Part shown: piece after piece, positions 25,925-34,669 of the stretch | Position numbering within the stretch: position 1 is the stretch's first letter | Layout: the number at the start of each line of letters is the position of its first letter | Assembly: GCF_012927115.1 (NCBI RefSeq) | Contig: NZ_JABBFY010000001.1 | Span: forward strand, 3,210,588-3,274,587 | DNA length: 64,000 bases | Source: Sphingomonas sp. G-3-2-10 | GTDB taxonomy: Bacteria > Pseudomonadota > Alphaproteobacteria > Sphingomonadales > Sphingomonadaceae | Direction of reading: 5' to 3' | The notes under the pieces: generated by a model | The model's database searches: none | Seen by the model: the letters and a program-made list of their open reading frames with translations, nothing else | Told to the model about the DNA's origin: nothing | Position numbers and translations under genes: made by a program

Positions 25925-26617
25925 ATGCGCGAGATTGTTTTCGACACCGAAACGACGGGGCTCAGTTTCTCCGGCGGGGATCGTCTAGTCGAAATCGGCT
26001 GCGTCGAGCTGGTCAACAAGGTGATGACCGGGCGTCACTACCACGTCTATCTGAATCCCGAACGGCCGGTGCCGGTCGAGGCGTTTCGCGTGCACGGGCT
26101 CAGCGACGTGTTCCTGTCGGACAAGCCCTTGTTCCGGGATGTGGTCGAGGATCTGATCGATTTCATCGGTGACAGCCCGATGATCGCCCATAACGCCAAT
26201 TTCGACTTCGGCTTCATCAATGGCGAGATGACCCGGTGCGGCCGTCCCATCGTGTCTCTCGACCGGATGGTCGATACGCTGGTGATCGCGCGGACCCGGC
26301 ATCCGGGCGCGAAACACACGCTCGACGCGCTTTGCAGCCGATATGGAATCGATTTGTCGGCGCGTACGCTGCACGGCGCATTGCTCGATGCGCAGCTGCT
26401 TGCGCAGGTCTATGTCGAGCTGACCGGCGGCCGCCAGATCAGCATGGGCCTCGCGGTCGACGTGCCGGTCATGCGCGAGACGGCGGCCGAAGCGACGAGC
26501 CGGGTTCATGTGCGGCCGGCGCGCCATTTCGCGCCGTCCGAAGCGGAACTTGAGCGCCACGCAGCGTTTCTGAAGAAGTTGGAGGAGCCGATCTGGGGCC
26601 AGGCCGCGTCCGGTTGA
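25925..26617 (+). CDS. dnaQ: DNA polymerase III epsilon subunit (3'-5' proofreading exonuclease)
   Basis: 230 residues. Exo I motif FDTETTGL gives the first two acidic metal ligands, Exo II is AHNANFDFGF, and Exo III lies in HTLDALCSRYGID-HGALLDAQLL. The C-terminal tail, which binds the alpha subunit, follows a variable linker. The ATG at 25925 opens directly with REIVFDTETTG. It ends the origin-proximal operon that begins with ppsR. Confidence 0.95.
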   Translation: MREIVFDTETTGLSFSGGDRLVEIGCVELVNKVMTGRHYHVYLNPERPVPVEAFRVHGLSDVFLSDKPLFRDVVEDLIDFIGDSPMIAHNANFDFGFINGEMTRCGRPIVSLDRMVDTLVIARTRHPGAKHTLDALCSRYGIDLSARTLHGALLDAQLLAQVYVELTGGRQISMGLAVDVPVMRETAAEATSRVHVRPARHFAPSEAELERHAAFLKKLEEPIWGQAASG

Positions 26618-26672
26618 CGCTTGGCAGGCCCATCCCTAGGTCCACGCCTCGTTTAGTGCGGAGGTAAAATCG

Positions 26673-27266
26673 ATGGATATCCGAGTTTCCGGCCACCAGG
26701 TCGACACCGGAGAAGCGCTCAATCAGCTGGTCTCCGACCGGCTCCAGGGCATCGCGAACAAATATTTCTCGCGAGCCATCTCCGCTCACGTCACCTTCGG
26801 CAAGGGACCGCATGATTACGGCTTCACCTGCGACATCGTCGCGCATGTGATGCAGGGGCTGGTGCTCAAATCCTCGAACTCGGGCACCGAAGCCAATGGC
26901 GCCTTCGACGGCGCCGCCGACAAGATCGAGAAGCAGCTGCGCCGCTACACGCGCCGGCTGAAGGACCGCAACAACAGCGCGGCCATCGCGGCGCAGCAGA
27001 ACGGCGCCTATGACGATTATGACAATGCAGGCTACACGCTGTTCGCCGAGCCGGTGGACGAGGAAGAAGCAGCCGACGCGCCGCTGATAGTCGCCGAGAC
27101 GCGAGTCGATGTGCCCGAAGCCACGGTTTCGGACGCGGTGATGATGCTCGATCTGCGCAACACCGCGGCGCTGCTGTTCCGCAATACCGGCACCGGCGCG
27201 TTCAACATGGTCTATCGCCGCGGCGACGGGACGATCGGCTGGGTGGAACCGAACCGGGCCGCCTGA
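26673..27266 (+). CDS. hpf: Ribosome hibernation-promoting factor, long form
   Basis: 197 residues. The N-terminal HPF/YfiA domain begins MDIRVSGHQVDTGEALNQLV and binds the 30S decoding centre. After a charged linker the C-terminal dimerisation domain (VSDAVMMLDLRNTAALLFRNTGTGAFNMVYRRGDG) pairs ribosomes into 100S dimers. Long HPF next to ptsN is the standard alphaproteobacterial arrangement; elsewhere the pair follows rpoN, which is absent here. Confidence 0.94.
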   Translation: MDIRVSGHQVDTGEALNQLVSDRLQGIANKYFSRAISAHVTFGKGPHDYGFTCDIVAHVMQGLVLKSSNSGTEANGAFDGAADKIEKQLRRYTRRLKDRNNSAAIAAQQNGAYDDYDNAGYTLFAEPVDEEEAADAPLIVAETRVDVPEATVSDAVMMLDLRNTAALLFRNTGTGAFNMVYRRGDGTIGWVEPNRAA

Positions 27267-27320
27267 ATTTAGGTGGCCTGACTCAATGGCGGTTCGGGGG
27301 GACGCCAATCCGGATGCTAC

Positions 27321-27788
27321 ATGACTGATCTCAGTGACCTGCTCACGCCGGAGGCGACCGTCTCCGCGCTCCCTGTTGCCAACAAGAAGACCTTGTTTCA
27401 GCAACTGGGAGCGGTGGCGGCGCGCGCCTATGACCTCGACGCCAAGCTGGTCGCCGAGCGGCTGGCGGCGCGCGAGAAGCTGGGATCGACCGGATTTGGC
27501 GGCGGCATCGCCATCCCCCATGCCAAGATCGACGGGTTGCGGCAGGTGGTGGCGATCGTCGCTCGCCTGCCCCAGCCGATCGAGTTCGCCGCAGTGGACG
27601 AACTTCCCGTCGACCTGGTGTTCGCCCTCCTCTCTCCGGTCGATGCGGGGGGCGAGCACCTCAAGGCGCTGGCTCGCGTCTCGCGCCGGCTGCGTGATCG
27701 CAACTTTGCGGCCAAGCTTCGCGGCGCGGGTTCGCCCGATGCGCTTTACGTGCTGCTGACCGGCGTCGAAGCGCGTGACGCAGCCTGA
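27321..27788 (+). CDS. ptsN: Nitrogen-PTS phosphocarrier EIIA-Ntr
   Basis: 155 residues. The phosphorylatable histidine is in GGIAIPHAKIDG at about residue 67. EIIA-Ntr receives phosphate from PtsP/NPr and regulates potassium transport, sensor kinases and stringent response rather than sugar uptake. LLTPEATVSALPVANKKTLFQQL at the start is typical. The next gene overlaps its 3' end by 14 bases. Confidence 0.94.
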   Translation: MTDLSDLLTPEATVSALPVANKKTLFQQLGAVAARAYDLDAKLVAERLAAREKLGSTGFGGGIAIPHAKIDGLRQVVAIVARLPQPIEFAAVDELPVDLVFALLSPVDAGGEHLKALARVSRRLRDRNFAAKLRGAGSPDALYVLLTGVEARDAA

Positions 27789-28260
27789 CGCGACGCCCGA
27801 GGCGTCGGGCGAGGCGGCGCATTTCCGCGCGCTGGAATCGCTCTACGCTGCCGCGCCGATTAATCAGCTGTTCCATTCGCGGTTGGAAATCCCCGCGCCC
27901 GGCGTCGCGCGGATCCATTTCGAGATCGACGATCGCCATTATCACGCGGCGGGCGCGGCGCATGGCACCAGCTATTTCAAGATGCTCGACGATGCCGCTT
28001 TCTATGCGGCGAACAGCCTCGTCACCGATCGTTTCCTGCTGACCACGGCCTTCAACCTGCTGCTCACCAAGCCGCTAAAGGCCGGACCGGTGATCGCGGA
28101 AGGGCGCTGGGTGAGCGGCCAGCGCCGGGTGTTCGTGGCCGAGGCGCGGCTGATCGATGTGACCGGCGAGGAAGCGGCGCGCGGCACCGGCACCTTCATG
28201 CGATCCCGCATCCCCCTGGCGGGCTTGCCCGGCTACCGGTCGGCCAGCCCCGAAGCATGA
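27775..28260 (+). CDS. PaaI-family hotdog-fold thioesterase
   Basis: 161 residues from a GTG that overlaps ptsN by 14 bases. The hotdog core has AAGAAHGTSYFKMLDDAAFYAANS, with the HGT and Asp region forming the usual acyl-CoA thioesterase site, and FNLLLTKPLKAGPVIAEGRW after it. Acyl-CoA substrate cannot be deduced. Its stop overlaps the ATG of the DUF1491 gene. Confidence 0.85.
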   Translation: MTQPDATPEASGEAAHFRALESLYAAAPINQLFHSRLEIPAPGVARIHFEIDDRHYHAAGAAHGTSYFKMLDDAAFYAANSLVTDRFLLTTAFNLLLTKPLKAGPVIAEGRWVSGQRRVFVAEARLIDVTGEEAARGTGTFMRSRIPLAGLPGYRSASPEA

Positions 28261-28598
28261 CCGCCCGGGTCACCAGCGCCATCATGGTCAATGCGCTGGT
28301 TCGCCGGGTGAATCAGCAAGGCGGGTCCGCGATGATCCTCGCGAAAGGCGATCCCACCGCGGGCGCCATCCTGCTGATAACCTATGAGAAAGCCGCCAAT
28401 CCGCGCTTTTTCGAGCGCGGCATCGGACCGGACGGAGAAGCCGCACTGGTTGCGTCGGGACCGGCGGCGATCGCCGACGAAAGCGAGGTCTCGGCGTACT
28501 GGAAACGGCGCCGCGATCGCGATTCCGACTTATGGGTCGTTGAACTGGATATCGCGCAGGCAGAACGGTTCATCGCCGAAACGATGGGTTTTCATTGA
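28257..28598 (+). CDS. DUF1491-family protein
   Basis: 113 residues, cytosolic. The family is restricted to alphaproteobacteria and starts as here with an open strand (VTSAIMVNALVRRVNQQGGSAMIL), followed by GDPTAGAILL, the YWKRRRDRDSDLWVVELD block and a terminal helix (ERFIAETMG). Function unknown. It is translationally coupled to the thioesterase. Confidence 0.88.
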   Translation: MTARVTSAIMVNALVRRVNQQGGSAMILAKGDPTAGAILLITYEKAANPRFFERGIGPDGEAALVASGPAAIADESEVSAYWKRRRDRDSDLWVVELDIAQAERFIAETMGFH

Positions 28599-28751
28599 CT
28601 TTTAACCGCGTGGTCCCGAAAGGCCGCGCACGATAAACCGCGTTGTGTCGTTCGGGGTGTGAAGTCGAACGGTTACGCAGTCGGGGGGAAGTCCGGCGGC
28701 CCATCATTTCCAAGGGCCGGCCGCACACCAACCGCATAATAGTTATTCGGA

Positions 28752-29393
28752 ATGAAGTTCTTGCCACGCGCCGCGTTTCTCGCGGCTGTGACTTTTTGCG
28801 CTGGCGCGATTGCCAACGCCGCTACGCTCGAAATGAGCGACGTGCTTCCCGACGTGGAAGTTCAGGATATCAACTCGCAGGAACATCATGTTGTTCCGAT
28901 GCCGCCGGCTCCGGTGGCGCCGCTGGCCAAAGCCGGCGAGATCGTCCAGCCGCTTCCGGCCGACGAGAGCGAGACCGCCGAATTCTCCAGCCTTTCCGCC
29001 GCTGTCGCTGCGCAGGACCACCCCGAAGCGGTGGATCGCGAGCTGCATTGCCTGGCCGTGGGCGTTTATTACGAAGCCAAGAGCGAGCCGCTGGCCGGCC
29101 AGCTCGCGGTTGCCGAAGTCATTCTCAACCGCGCTGAATCGGGCCGTTTCGCCCGCTCGGTGTGCGGCGTGCTGACCCAGCGCGGCCAGTTCTCGTTCGT
29201 TCGCGGCGGCGTGATCCCCACTCCGCCCGAAAACGCCCAGTGGCGTCGCGCAATGGCGGTCGCCCAGGTCGCGCAGAAGGATCTGTGGGACAGCCCCGTC
29301 GAGAACGCGCTCTATTTCCACGCGCGCTACGTCTCGCCGGGCTGGAAGCGTCCGCGCGTCGGCGCTGTGGGCAACCACATCTTCTACCGCTGA
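28752..29393 (+). CDS. Cell-wall hydrolase (SleB/Hydrolase_2 family)
   Basis: 213 residues. A signal peptide (MKFLPRAAFLAAVTFCAGAIANA) leads to a proline-rich linker and a C-terminal Hydrolase_2 domain: HCLAVGVYYEAKSEPLAGQLAVAEVILNR with the catalytic Glu, then SVCGVLTQRGQFSFV, ALYFHARYVSPGW and GNHIFYR. These lytic enzymes cleave peptidoglycan in spore formers; in Gram-negatives they probably act as lytic transglycosylases or amidases in growth. It has its own 153-base upstream gap and ends at a hairpin terminator. Confidence 0.88.
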   Translation: MKFLPRAAFLAAVTFCAGAIANAATLEMSDVLPDVEVQDINSQEHHVVPMPPAPVAPLAKAGEIVQPLPADESETAEFSSLSAAVAAQDHPEAVDRELHCLAVGVYYEAKSEPLAGQLAVAEVILNRAESGRFARSVCGVLTQRGQFSFVRGGVIPTPPENAQWRRAMAVAQVAQKDLWDSPVENALYFHARYVSPGWKRPRVGAVGNHIFYR

Positions 29394-29402
29394 AATGAGA
29401 CG

Positions 29403-29424
29403 AAAGGCCTTTCCGGGCCTTTTG
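29403..29424 (+). terminator. Terminator after the cell-wall hydrolase gene
   Basis: AAAGGCC at 29403-29409 pairs with GGCCTTT at 29416-29422, followed by TTG. It separates the hydrolase from the LexA-box promoter of mmcB. Confidence 0.7.
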
Positions 29425-29427
29425 TTC

Positions 29428-29442
29428 GTTCGCTTAATGTTC
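29428..29442 (+). promoter_or_regulatory. LexA (SOS) box of the alphaproteobacterial type
   Basis: GTTC at 29428-29431, seven bases, GTTC at 29439-29442: the GTTC-N7-GTTC operator used by alphaproteobacterial LexA. It ends 12 bases before the mmcB start. An overlapping GTTC-TAAA-GAAC palindrome lies at 29439-29450. MmcB is a known SOS gene in Caulobacter. Confidence 0.85.
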
Positions 29443-29454
29443 TAAAGAACGGGG

Positions 29455-29949
29455 ATGGCTACACAGCTGTCCCCCGCCGCGCCCATATTGGCTGACCTCC
29501 CCCTCATGGCGGCGGATGTGGCGCGCGGCGTCTGCCGGATGCTGCTGCGCCACGATTGCGTCGCGATCGCCGAAGTGCCGCTCAGCGACGGCCGCCGCGC
29601 CGACCTGATGGCGCTCGATGCGCGCGGCAACATCATCATCGTCGAGATCAAGGTGTCACGCGCCGATCTGCTGGGCGACGCCAAATGGAACGACTATCTC
29701 GCCCATTGCGACCGCTTCTTTTGGGCGGTGCCCGAGGGATTCGATCTGCGCCCGTTCGAACAGCAGGGATTCCTGCCCGATCGCGCGGGCCTGATCGTCG
29801 CCGATCGCTACGACGCCGCGGTGCTGCGCGAAGCGAACACGGTGCCGCTGGCGGCGGCCACGCGCAAGAAATGCACCCTCGCCTTTGCCCGCCGCGCCGC
29901 GCGGCGGGTCATCACCATGCTCGATCCGGAAGCCGAACCCGGCTTCTAG
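29455..29949 (+). CDS. mmcB: MmcB-family DNA repair nuclease
   Basis: 164 residues. MmcB is a PD-(D/E)XK nuclease-fold protein, SOS-induced in Caulobacter and needed for survival after mitomycin C. Here ADLMALDARGNIIIVEIKVS gives the catalytic Asp and the E-x-K pair near residues 55-65, followed by WNDYLAHCDRFFWAVPEGF. The upstream LexA box makes SOS control very likely. It converges with the ankyrin gene, with 4 bases between stops. Confidence 0.88.
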   Translation: MATQLSPAAPILADLPLMAADVARGVCRMLLRHDCVAIAEVPLSDGRRADLMALDARGNIIIVEIKVSRADLLGDAKWNDYLAHCDRFFWAVPEGFDLRPFEQQGFLPDRAGLIVADRYDAAVLREANTVPLAAATRKKCTLAFARRAARRVITMLDPEAEPGF

Positions 29950-29953
29950 GGCG

Positions 29954-30577
29954 TCAGAGGTCCGGGCCCGCCGTAGTCGTGGTGCGGGCGCCCAGCCGCG
30001 GCGCATCGGCCAGCAGCTTCTGGATCGTCGGCGAGCGCCGGTCCGCCTTGGCATAGTCGCGCGCGGAAAGGCCGGCGATATTGTCGGGACGGTCCGGATC
30101 CGCGCCAGCCTTCAGCAGCTCGCGCACCATTTCCGCATTGCGCAGCTGCACCGCTCGGATCAGCGGGGTCTCGCCGCTCGAATTGCGGACATTCACATCG
30201 CCCTTGTAGGCGATGAGGATCAGCACGCCTTCGACGAAATTGGCATTGACCGCGATCATCATCGGCGTGTTGCCGGCGCGGTCCTGGATATTGGGGTTGG
30301 CGCCCTTCTGCAGCAGATAGCGGAGATAGACCGTATCGCCGTTCTTCGCGATGATGTGCAGCGCGGCTTCACCGCTGTCGCGCTCCTTGGTGTTGACGAT
30401 GCTGCCATTGGTATCGGTGATCAGCTTCATCACCTTGCTGCCGTCGCCTTTCCGCACCGCTTCCAGAAACTGGTAGCTGTCGGAGAAACTCTGCGCGCTG
30501 GCGGGTGCAGCGGTGATCAGCAGCGCGGCGGCCGCGGTAGCCGCGGCGAGAGCGGAACGAAGCATCATGGTAAGCAC
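29954..30577 (-). CDS. Exported ankyrin-repeat protein
   Basis: 207 residues. Signal peptide LRSALAAATAAAALLITAAPASAQ followed by about four to five ankyrin repeats, for example DSGEAALHIIAKNGDTVYLRYLLQKGANPN, AGNTPMMIAVNANFVEGVLILIAYKGDVN and GETPLIRAVQLRNAEMVRELLKAGADPD. Periplasmic ankyrin proteins of proteobacteria can stabilise catalases or other redox proteins, but no partner gene is adjacent. It is divergent from the SCO gene, 75 bases apart. Confidence 0.88.
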   Translation of the reverse strand: MLTMMLRSALAAATAAAALLITAAPASAQSFSDSYQFLEAVRKGDGSKVMKLITDTNGSIVNTKERDSGEAALHIIAKNGDTVYLRYLLQKGANPNIQDRAGNTPMMIAVNANFVEGVLILIAYKGDVNVRNSSGETPLIRAVQLRNAEMVRELLKAGADPDRPDNIAGLSARDYAKADRRSPTIQKLLADAPRLGARTTTTAGPDL

Positions 30578-30651
30578 ACACCCTTAGAATACGCCGGAAA
30601 CGGCGCGAAACCTTGCAAGCTGCCCCCTATCAGATCAAGGCTGGCCACGCC

Positions 30652-31323
30652 ATGAATACAGTGCCCCCCCCTGCTCCGCTTCGTCGCCTCCGCCTGATGC
30701 TGTGGGGATTGATCGCCCTCATCGTGCTGGTGCTGGCCTCGGCGTTCGGCTGGCAGGCCTTGAACGCTCCGGCGGGACCGGCCGCGAACAGCGGACGCCA
30801 CAATGCGATCGACATCGCCGGCAGGACGAATATCGGCGCGCCGTTCGCGCTGACCGATCAGGACGGCAAGACCGTAAGGGATACGGATTTCGCCGGAAAA
30901 TACCGGCTGATCTATTTCGGCTACACCTTTTGTCCCGACATCTGCCCGACCGACGTGCAGAAGATCGGATTGGTGATGCGGACGCTCGACAAGGAAGATC
31001 CGCAGCTGGCGGCGAAGGTGCAGCCGATCTTCATCACCATCGATCCCGAGCGCGATACGCCGGCGGTGTTGAAACAGTTCGTCTCGGCCTTTCATCCGCG
31101 CCTGATCGGCCTCACCGGCCCGCTCCCGCAGATTTCCGCCGTCGCAAAGGGCTATGCGGCGTTCTTCGCCAAGGTGCCGCCGGCCCAGCCGGGTGGCGCC
31201 TATCTGATGAATCACGCCGCGATGGTCTATCTGATGGGCCCCAGGGGTGAACCGCTGGTGATCATGCCGCGCGAAATGACCGAGGCGGAGATGATCGCCG
31301 AAATCCGAAAATGGGCGAAATGA
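30652..31323 (+). CDS. SCO1/SenC/PrrC-family copper chaperone
   Basis: 223 residues with one N-terminal membrane anchor (LRLMLWGLIALIVLVLASAFGW). The thioredoxin fold has the copper-binding CxxxC in YTFCPDICPTD (Cys94 and Cys98) and the conserved distal His in YLMNHAAMVYLMGPRG near residue 188. SCO proteins deliver copper to the CuA site of cytochrome c oxidase or act as redox sensors; no oxidase gene is nearby. The start at 30652 gives the anchor its proper position. Its 3' end overlaps the next gene by 13 bases. Confidence 0.9.
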   Translation: MNTVPPPAPLRRLRLMLWGLIALIVLVLASAFGWQALNAPAGPAANSGRHNAIDIAGRTNIGAPFALTDQDGKTVRDTDFAGKYRLIYFGYTFCPDICPTDVQKIGLVMRTLDKEDPQLAAKVQPIFITIDPERDTPAVLKQFVSAFHPRLIGLTGPLPQISAVAKGYAAFFAKVPPAQPGGAYLMNHAAMVYLMGPRGEPLVIMPREMTEAEMIAEIRKWAK

Positions 31324-31757
31324 GCTCGGGCAAATTCTGGGAAGACACGCCGCTCGACAAGCTCGATCGCGCGCAGTGGGAAGCGCTGTGCGACGGCTGC
31401 GGCAAATGCTGCATCCACAAGCTCGAGGATGACGAAACCGGCGAGCTGATGGCGACCAACATCGCTTGCCGGATGCTCGACCGGCGCATGGGCCAGTGCA
31501 AGGACTATCGCAACCGCCGCGCCTATGTCCCCGAATGCGTGCGGCTGACCAACAGCAACGTCCATACGATCGAGTGGCTGCCCCGCACCTGCGCCTATCG
31601 CCTGCGCGCGGCGGGCGAGCAGCTGCCCGAGTGGCATTATCTGGTGTGCGGCGATCGCGAGGCGGTGCACCGCGCGGGCGAATCGACGCGCGGCTGGACC
31701 ATCTCCGAAGACGATGCCGGCGATTTCGAGCACCATATCGTGGACCGCGAGCTTTGA
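31311..31757 (+). CDS. YcgN-family cysteine-cluster protein (UPF0260)
   Basis: 148 residues with the family cluster ALCDGCGKCCIHKL followed by ACRMLDRRMGQCKDY and YVPECVRLT, giving eight cysteines that probably hold an Fe-S or zinc centre. Function unknown. The start at 31311 overlaps the SCO stop, and its stop overlaps the TTG start of the zinc-peptidase-like gene. Confidence 0.9.
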   Translation: MGEMSSGKFWEDTPLDKLDRAQWEALCDGCGKCCIHKLEDDETGELMATNIACRMLDRRMGQCKDYRNRRAYVPECVRLTNSNVHTIEWLPRTCAYRLRAAGEQLPEWHYLVCGDREAVHRAGESTRGWTISEDDAGDFEHHIVDREL

Positions 31758-32428
31758 GCGTCGATGTCGATGTGGTGCGTAACGCCCGGTCGCGCGGGAT
31801 GCGGCTGGCGGTCGATCCGCGCAGCGGACGGGTGCGCCTGACCATCCCGCCGCGCGCGTCGCTGCGTACCGCGCTGGCCTGGGCCGAGGAGCAGCGCGGC
31901 TGGATCGAGCGGCAACAGGCCAAGCTGCCGCACGGACGGCCGTTCGAGCCCGGCGCGCGGGTGCCGCTGGAGGATGACGAGATCGAGATCGTGTGGCCGA
32001 CCACGGTGGGCCGGGTTCCACGGCTCGACGGCGACCGGCTGCTCTGCGGCGGGCCACGCGAAGGGCTGGAGAAGCGGATCGAACGCTGGTTCCGCGCCGA
32101 GGCGCTGCGCATCCTGAGCGAGGAGACCGCCGAATATGCCGAAAAGGCCGGGGTCCGCGTCACCGGCGTCAGCATCGGCGATCCGCGCGGCCGCTGGGGC
32201 AGCTGCGCCGCATCGGGCGAAATCCGTTATAGCTGGCGGTTGATTCTAGCGCCCAGTTTCGTGCGGCGCGCGACGGTGGCGCATGAAGTGGCGCACCGGG
32301 TGCACATGAACCACAGCCCCGCGTTCCACCGCGTGGTGCGCGAATTGTTCGATGCGGATCCCGATCCCGCAAGAGCCTGGCTGCGCAGCCACGGCTCGGC
32401 GCTGCACTGGATCGGGCGCGCGGCCTAG
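31754..32428 (+). CDS. YgjP/SprT-like zinc metallopeptidase
   Basis: 224 residues from a TTG that overlaps the upstream stop (TTGA); no ATG lies before the conserved region. The DUF45/WLM zinc-binding motif is TVAHEVAHRVHMNHSPAFHRVVREL, with HEVAH and a third His. RGRWGSCAASGEIRYSWRL is the family signature strand. Substrates are unknown. Its stop shares a CTAG with the stop of the convergent penicillin-binding protein. Confidence 0.85.
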   Translation: MSVDVDVVRNARSRGMRLAVDPRSGRVRLTIPPRASLRTALAWAEEQRGWIERQQAKLPHGRPFEPGARVPLEDDEIEIVWPTTVGRVPRLDGDRLLCGGPREGLEKRIERWFRAEALRILSEETAEYAEKAGVRVTGVSIGDPRGRWGSCAASGEIRYSWRLILAPSFVRRATVAHEVAHRVHMNHSPAFHRVVRELFDADPDPARAWLRSHGSALHWIGRAA

Positions 32429-34593
32429 TTTGCCGGACGCCGCGCCGGATCAGCCAGGCGCTCGCCCCGATCCCGGTCACTCCGATCGTCACGCCCACCG
32501 CTATCGGGACGCGGCGACGGCGCGGTCGCGGGCGGACGAGGAATATCGCGCGGCCCCGGGGCGGGCTGCTGCTGTTGCTGCGGCTGTTGCTGCGGCGGAT
32601 CGTTGCCGGTCACCCGGTCGAGCCACTCCTGATCGAGCTTCTCGTTCTCGCTCGAACCCGGCGCGGGTGCATCGGGCTCGATCGGATTGCCGTCCTCGTC
32701 GACGAATACGCTGTTGTCGGGGCCGGAGAAATATTCGGTCTCGTTGTCGCCCTGCCATTCCGGCAGCGTGACCTGCGTATCGAAATTCTCGACCGCCCGG
32801 CCGGCGACTGCCTTGCGCATATAGGCCGAGAAGGCGCGCGCCGGGGCGGTGCCGCCCTGCAGGCCGGGAACGGCCTTCGCATCGTCGCGGCCCATCCACA
32901 CGCCGGTGGTGAGACCCGAGGAGAAGCCGAGGAACCAGCCATCCTTGTTCGACGTCGTCGTGCCGGTCTTGCCCGCAACCGGGCGGCCGATCTGGGCGGC
33001 CTTGCCGGTGCCGGTATTCACCGCAGTCTGCAGCAGATCGATCATCTGCGCCGCGACATGCTCGCCCACCAGCACGCGGCTGGTATCGACTTCGTGCTGA
33101 TAGATCACCGCGCCGTTCGCGGTGACGCGGGTGATGCCATAGGGCGTCACCGCCACGCCGCGCTGGCTGACCGAGGCAAAGGCGCGGGTCATGTCGATCA
33201 GGCGGACGTTGGACGTGCCCAGCACCATCGCCGGCTGGGTGTTGATCTGAGTCGTGATGCCGAAACGGCGCGCCATGTCGGCGACGGTACCGAACCCGAC
33301 TTCCTGTCCCAGCTTCGCCGCGACGGTGTTGATCGAATAGGCGAAGGCCGCGCGCAGCGTCATTTCGCCGCTGTTGCGCCCGCTATTGTTGCGCGGGGTC
33401 CAGCCGCGGATCGTAACCGGCTCGTCGATCACCAGATCGTCGGGGCGGTGCCCGGCTTCGAGGGCTGCGAGATAGACGAACAGCTTGAACGCCGAACCGG
33501 GCTGACGCTCGGCCTTGGTCGCGCGATTGTAGATCGACGCGACATAATCCTTGCCGCCGACCATCGCCCGCACCGCGCCGTCGCGGTCGAGGCTCACCAG
33601 CGCGCCTTGCGCCGAACCCGGCGTATTGGCGCGGATCGCATCGTCGGCGGCGCGCTGCATCCCCAGGTCGAGCGTGGTCCACACTTCCAGCGGTGCTTCG
33701 GTCTCGTCGATCAGCACTTCGAGCTGGGGCAGTGCCCAGTCGGTGAAATAGCGGATACTGTTCTGCTTGGGCTCGGGCGCCAGCTTGACCATCTTCGGAT
33801 CGGCCCCGGCAGCCTGCGCTGCCGTGATCTTGCCGGTTTCCTCCATCACCCGCAGCACCACGGCGGCGCGATCGATCGCGGCCTGCGCGTCGGCGGTGGG
33901 CGAATAATGCGACGGCGCCTTGACCAGGCCGGCGATGATCGCGGCTTCGGAGAGGGTCAGCTTGGTTGCGGGATGGCCGAAGAAGCGGCGCGATGCGGCA
34001 TCGATGCCATAGGCGCCGCCGCCGAAATAGACCTTGTTCAGGTACAGCTCGAGGATCTGCTCCTTCGAGAATTTCTGCTCCATCGCCAGCGCGAGCACGG
34101 CTTCGCGCATTTTCCGGCCGAAATCATATTTGTTCGACAGGAAGATGGTGCGTGCGACCTGCTGGGTGATGGTCGATGCGCCTTGCAGGCGCCGGTCGCT
34201 GCCGCTGTTGGCGATGCCGAGGCGAACCGCGCGGAGCATGCCGCGCGGATCGATGCCCCAGTGCGATTCGAACCGGCGATCCTCGACGGCGATGATCGCA
34301 TCCTTCATCACCTGCGGAATCTGCTCGTACGAGACCCATTCGCCATAGCTTGGCCCGAGCGAGACCAGCACCGTGCCGTCGGCGGCATGGACGCGGATCA
34401 TCTGGCCGTTGGGCGAGCGCTGGAGTTCGCCGAAGCTGGGCAGCGACCCCTTGGTCGAAAAGACCGCGATCAGCAGCGCGATGAAGGCCAGCAGGCCCAG
34501 CGCGCCCGCGCCGCCCGCGGTCCACAGGCCGTAGCGTTTCCACTCGGCCTTGGTGGGCCAGCGTTTCGGAAGATAGCTTTTGATGGTCGCCAT
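32425..34593 (-). CDS. Penicillin-binding protein 1A family (bifunctional transglycosylase/transpeptidase)
   Basis: 722 residues with one N-terminal membrane helix. The transglycosylase domain has the catalytic EDRRFESHWGIDPRGMLRA and GASTITQQVARTIFL, then KILELYLNKVYFGGGAYGI-like sequence (here EQILELYLNKVYFGGG). The transpeptidase domain has SxxK as PGSAFK, the SxN motif as YSIN and KTGT as VAGKTGTTTSNKDGWF. It builds and cross-links peptidoglycan. A C-terminal tail is rich in Gln, Pro and Asp/Arg and is probably disordered. Confidence 0.93.
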   Translation of the reverse strand: MATIKSYLPKRWPTKAEWKRYGLWTAGGAGALGLLAFIALLIAVFSTKGSLPSFGELQRSPNGQMIRVHAADGTVLVSLGPSYGEWVSYEQIPQVMKDAIIAVEDRRFESHWGIDPRGMLRAVRLGIANSGSDRRLQGASTITQQVARTIFLSNKYDFGRKMREAVLALAMEQKFSKEQILELYLNKVYFGGGAYGIDAASRRFFGHPATKLTLSEAAIIAGLVKAPSHYSPTADAQAAIDRAAVVLRVMEETGKITAAQAAGADPKMVKLAPEPKQNSIRYFTDWALPQLEVLIDETEAPLEVWTTLDLGMQRAADDAIRANTPGSAQGALVSLDRDGAVRAMVGGKDYVASIYNRATKAERQPGSAFKLFVYLAALEAGHRPDDLVIDEPVTIRGWTPRNNSGRNSGEMTLRAAFAYSINTVAAKLGQEVGFGTVADMARRFGITTQINTQPAMVLGTSNVRLIDMTRAFASVSQRGVAVTPYGITRVTANGAVIYQHEVDTSRVLVGEHVAAQMIDLLQTAVNTGTGKAAQIGRPVAGKTGTTTSNKDGWFLGFSSGLTTGVWMGRDDAKAVPGLQGGTAPARAFSAYMRKAVAGRAVENFDTQVTLPEWQGDNETEYFSGPDNSVFVDEDGNPIEPDAPAPGSSENEKLDQEWLDRVTGNDPPQQQPQQQQQPAPGPRDIPRPPATAPSPRPDSGGRDDRSDRDRGERLADPARRPAN

Positions 34594-34669
34594 GGGTGGG
34601 TGTGGATTACGCCCTGATCCTTCGGCTCACAAGCAATTCGAGAGCCTTGCGCCCGTTCCTGCTACCGCT

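Noticed and set aside
32575..34617. 680-codon plus frame opposite the PBP1A gene
   Set aside because: Antisense shadow of a clear penicillin-binding protein.
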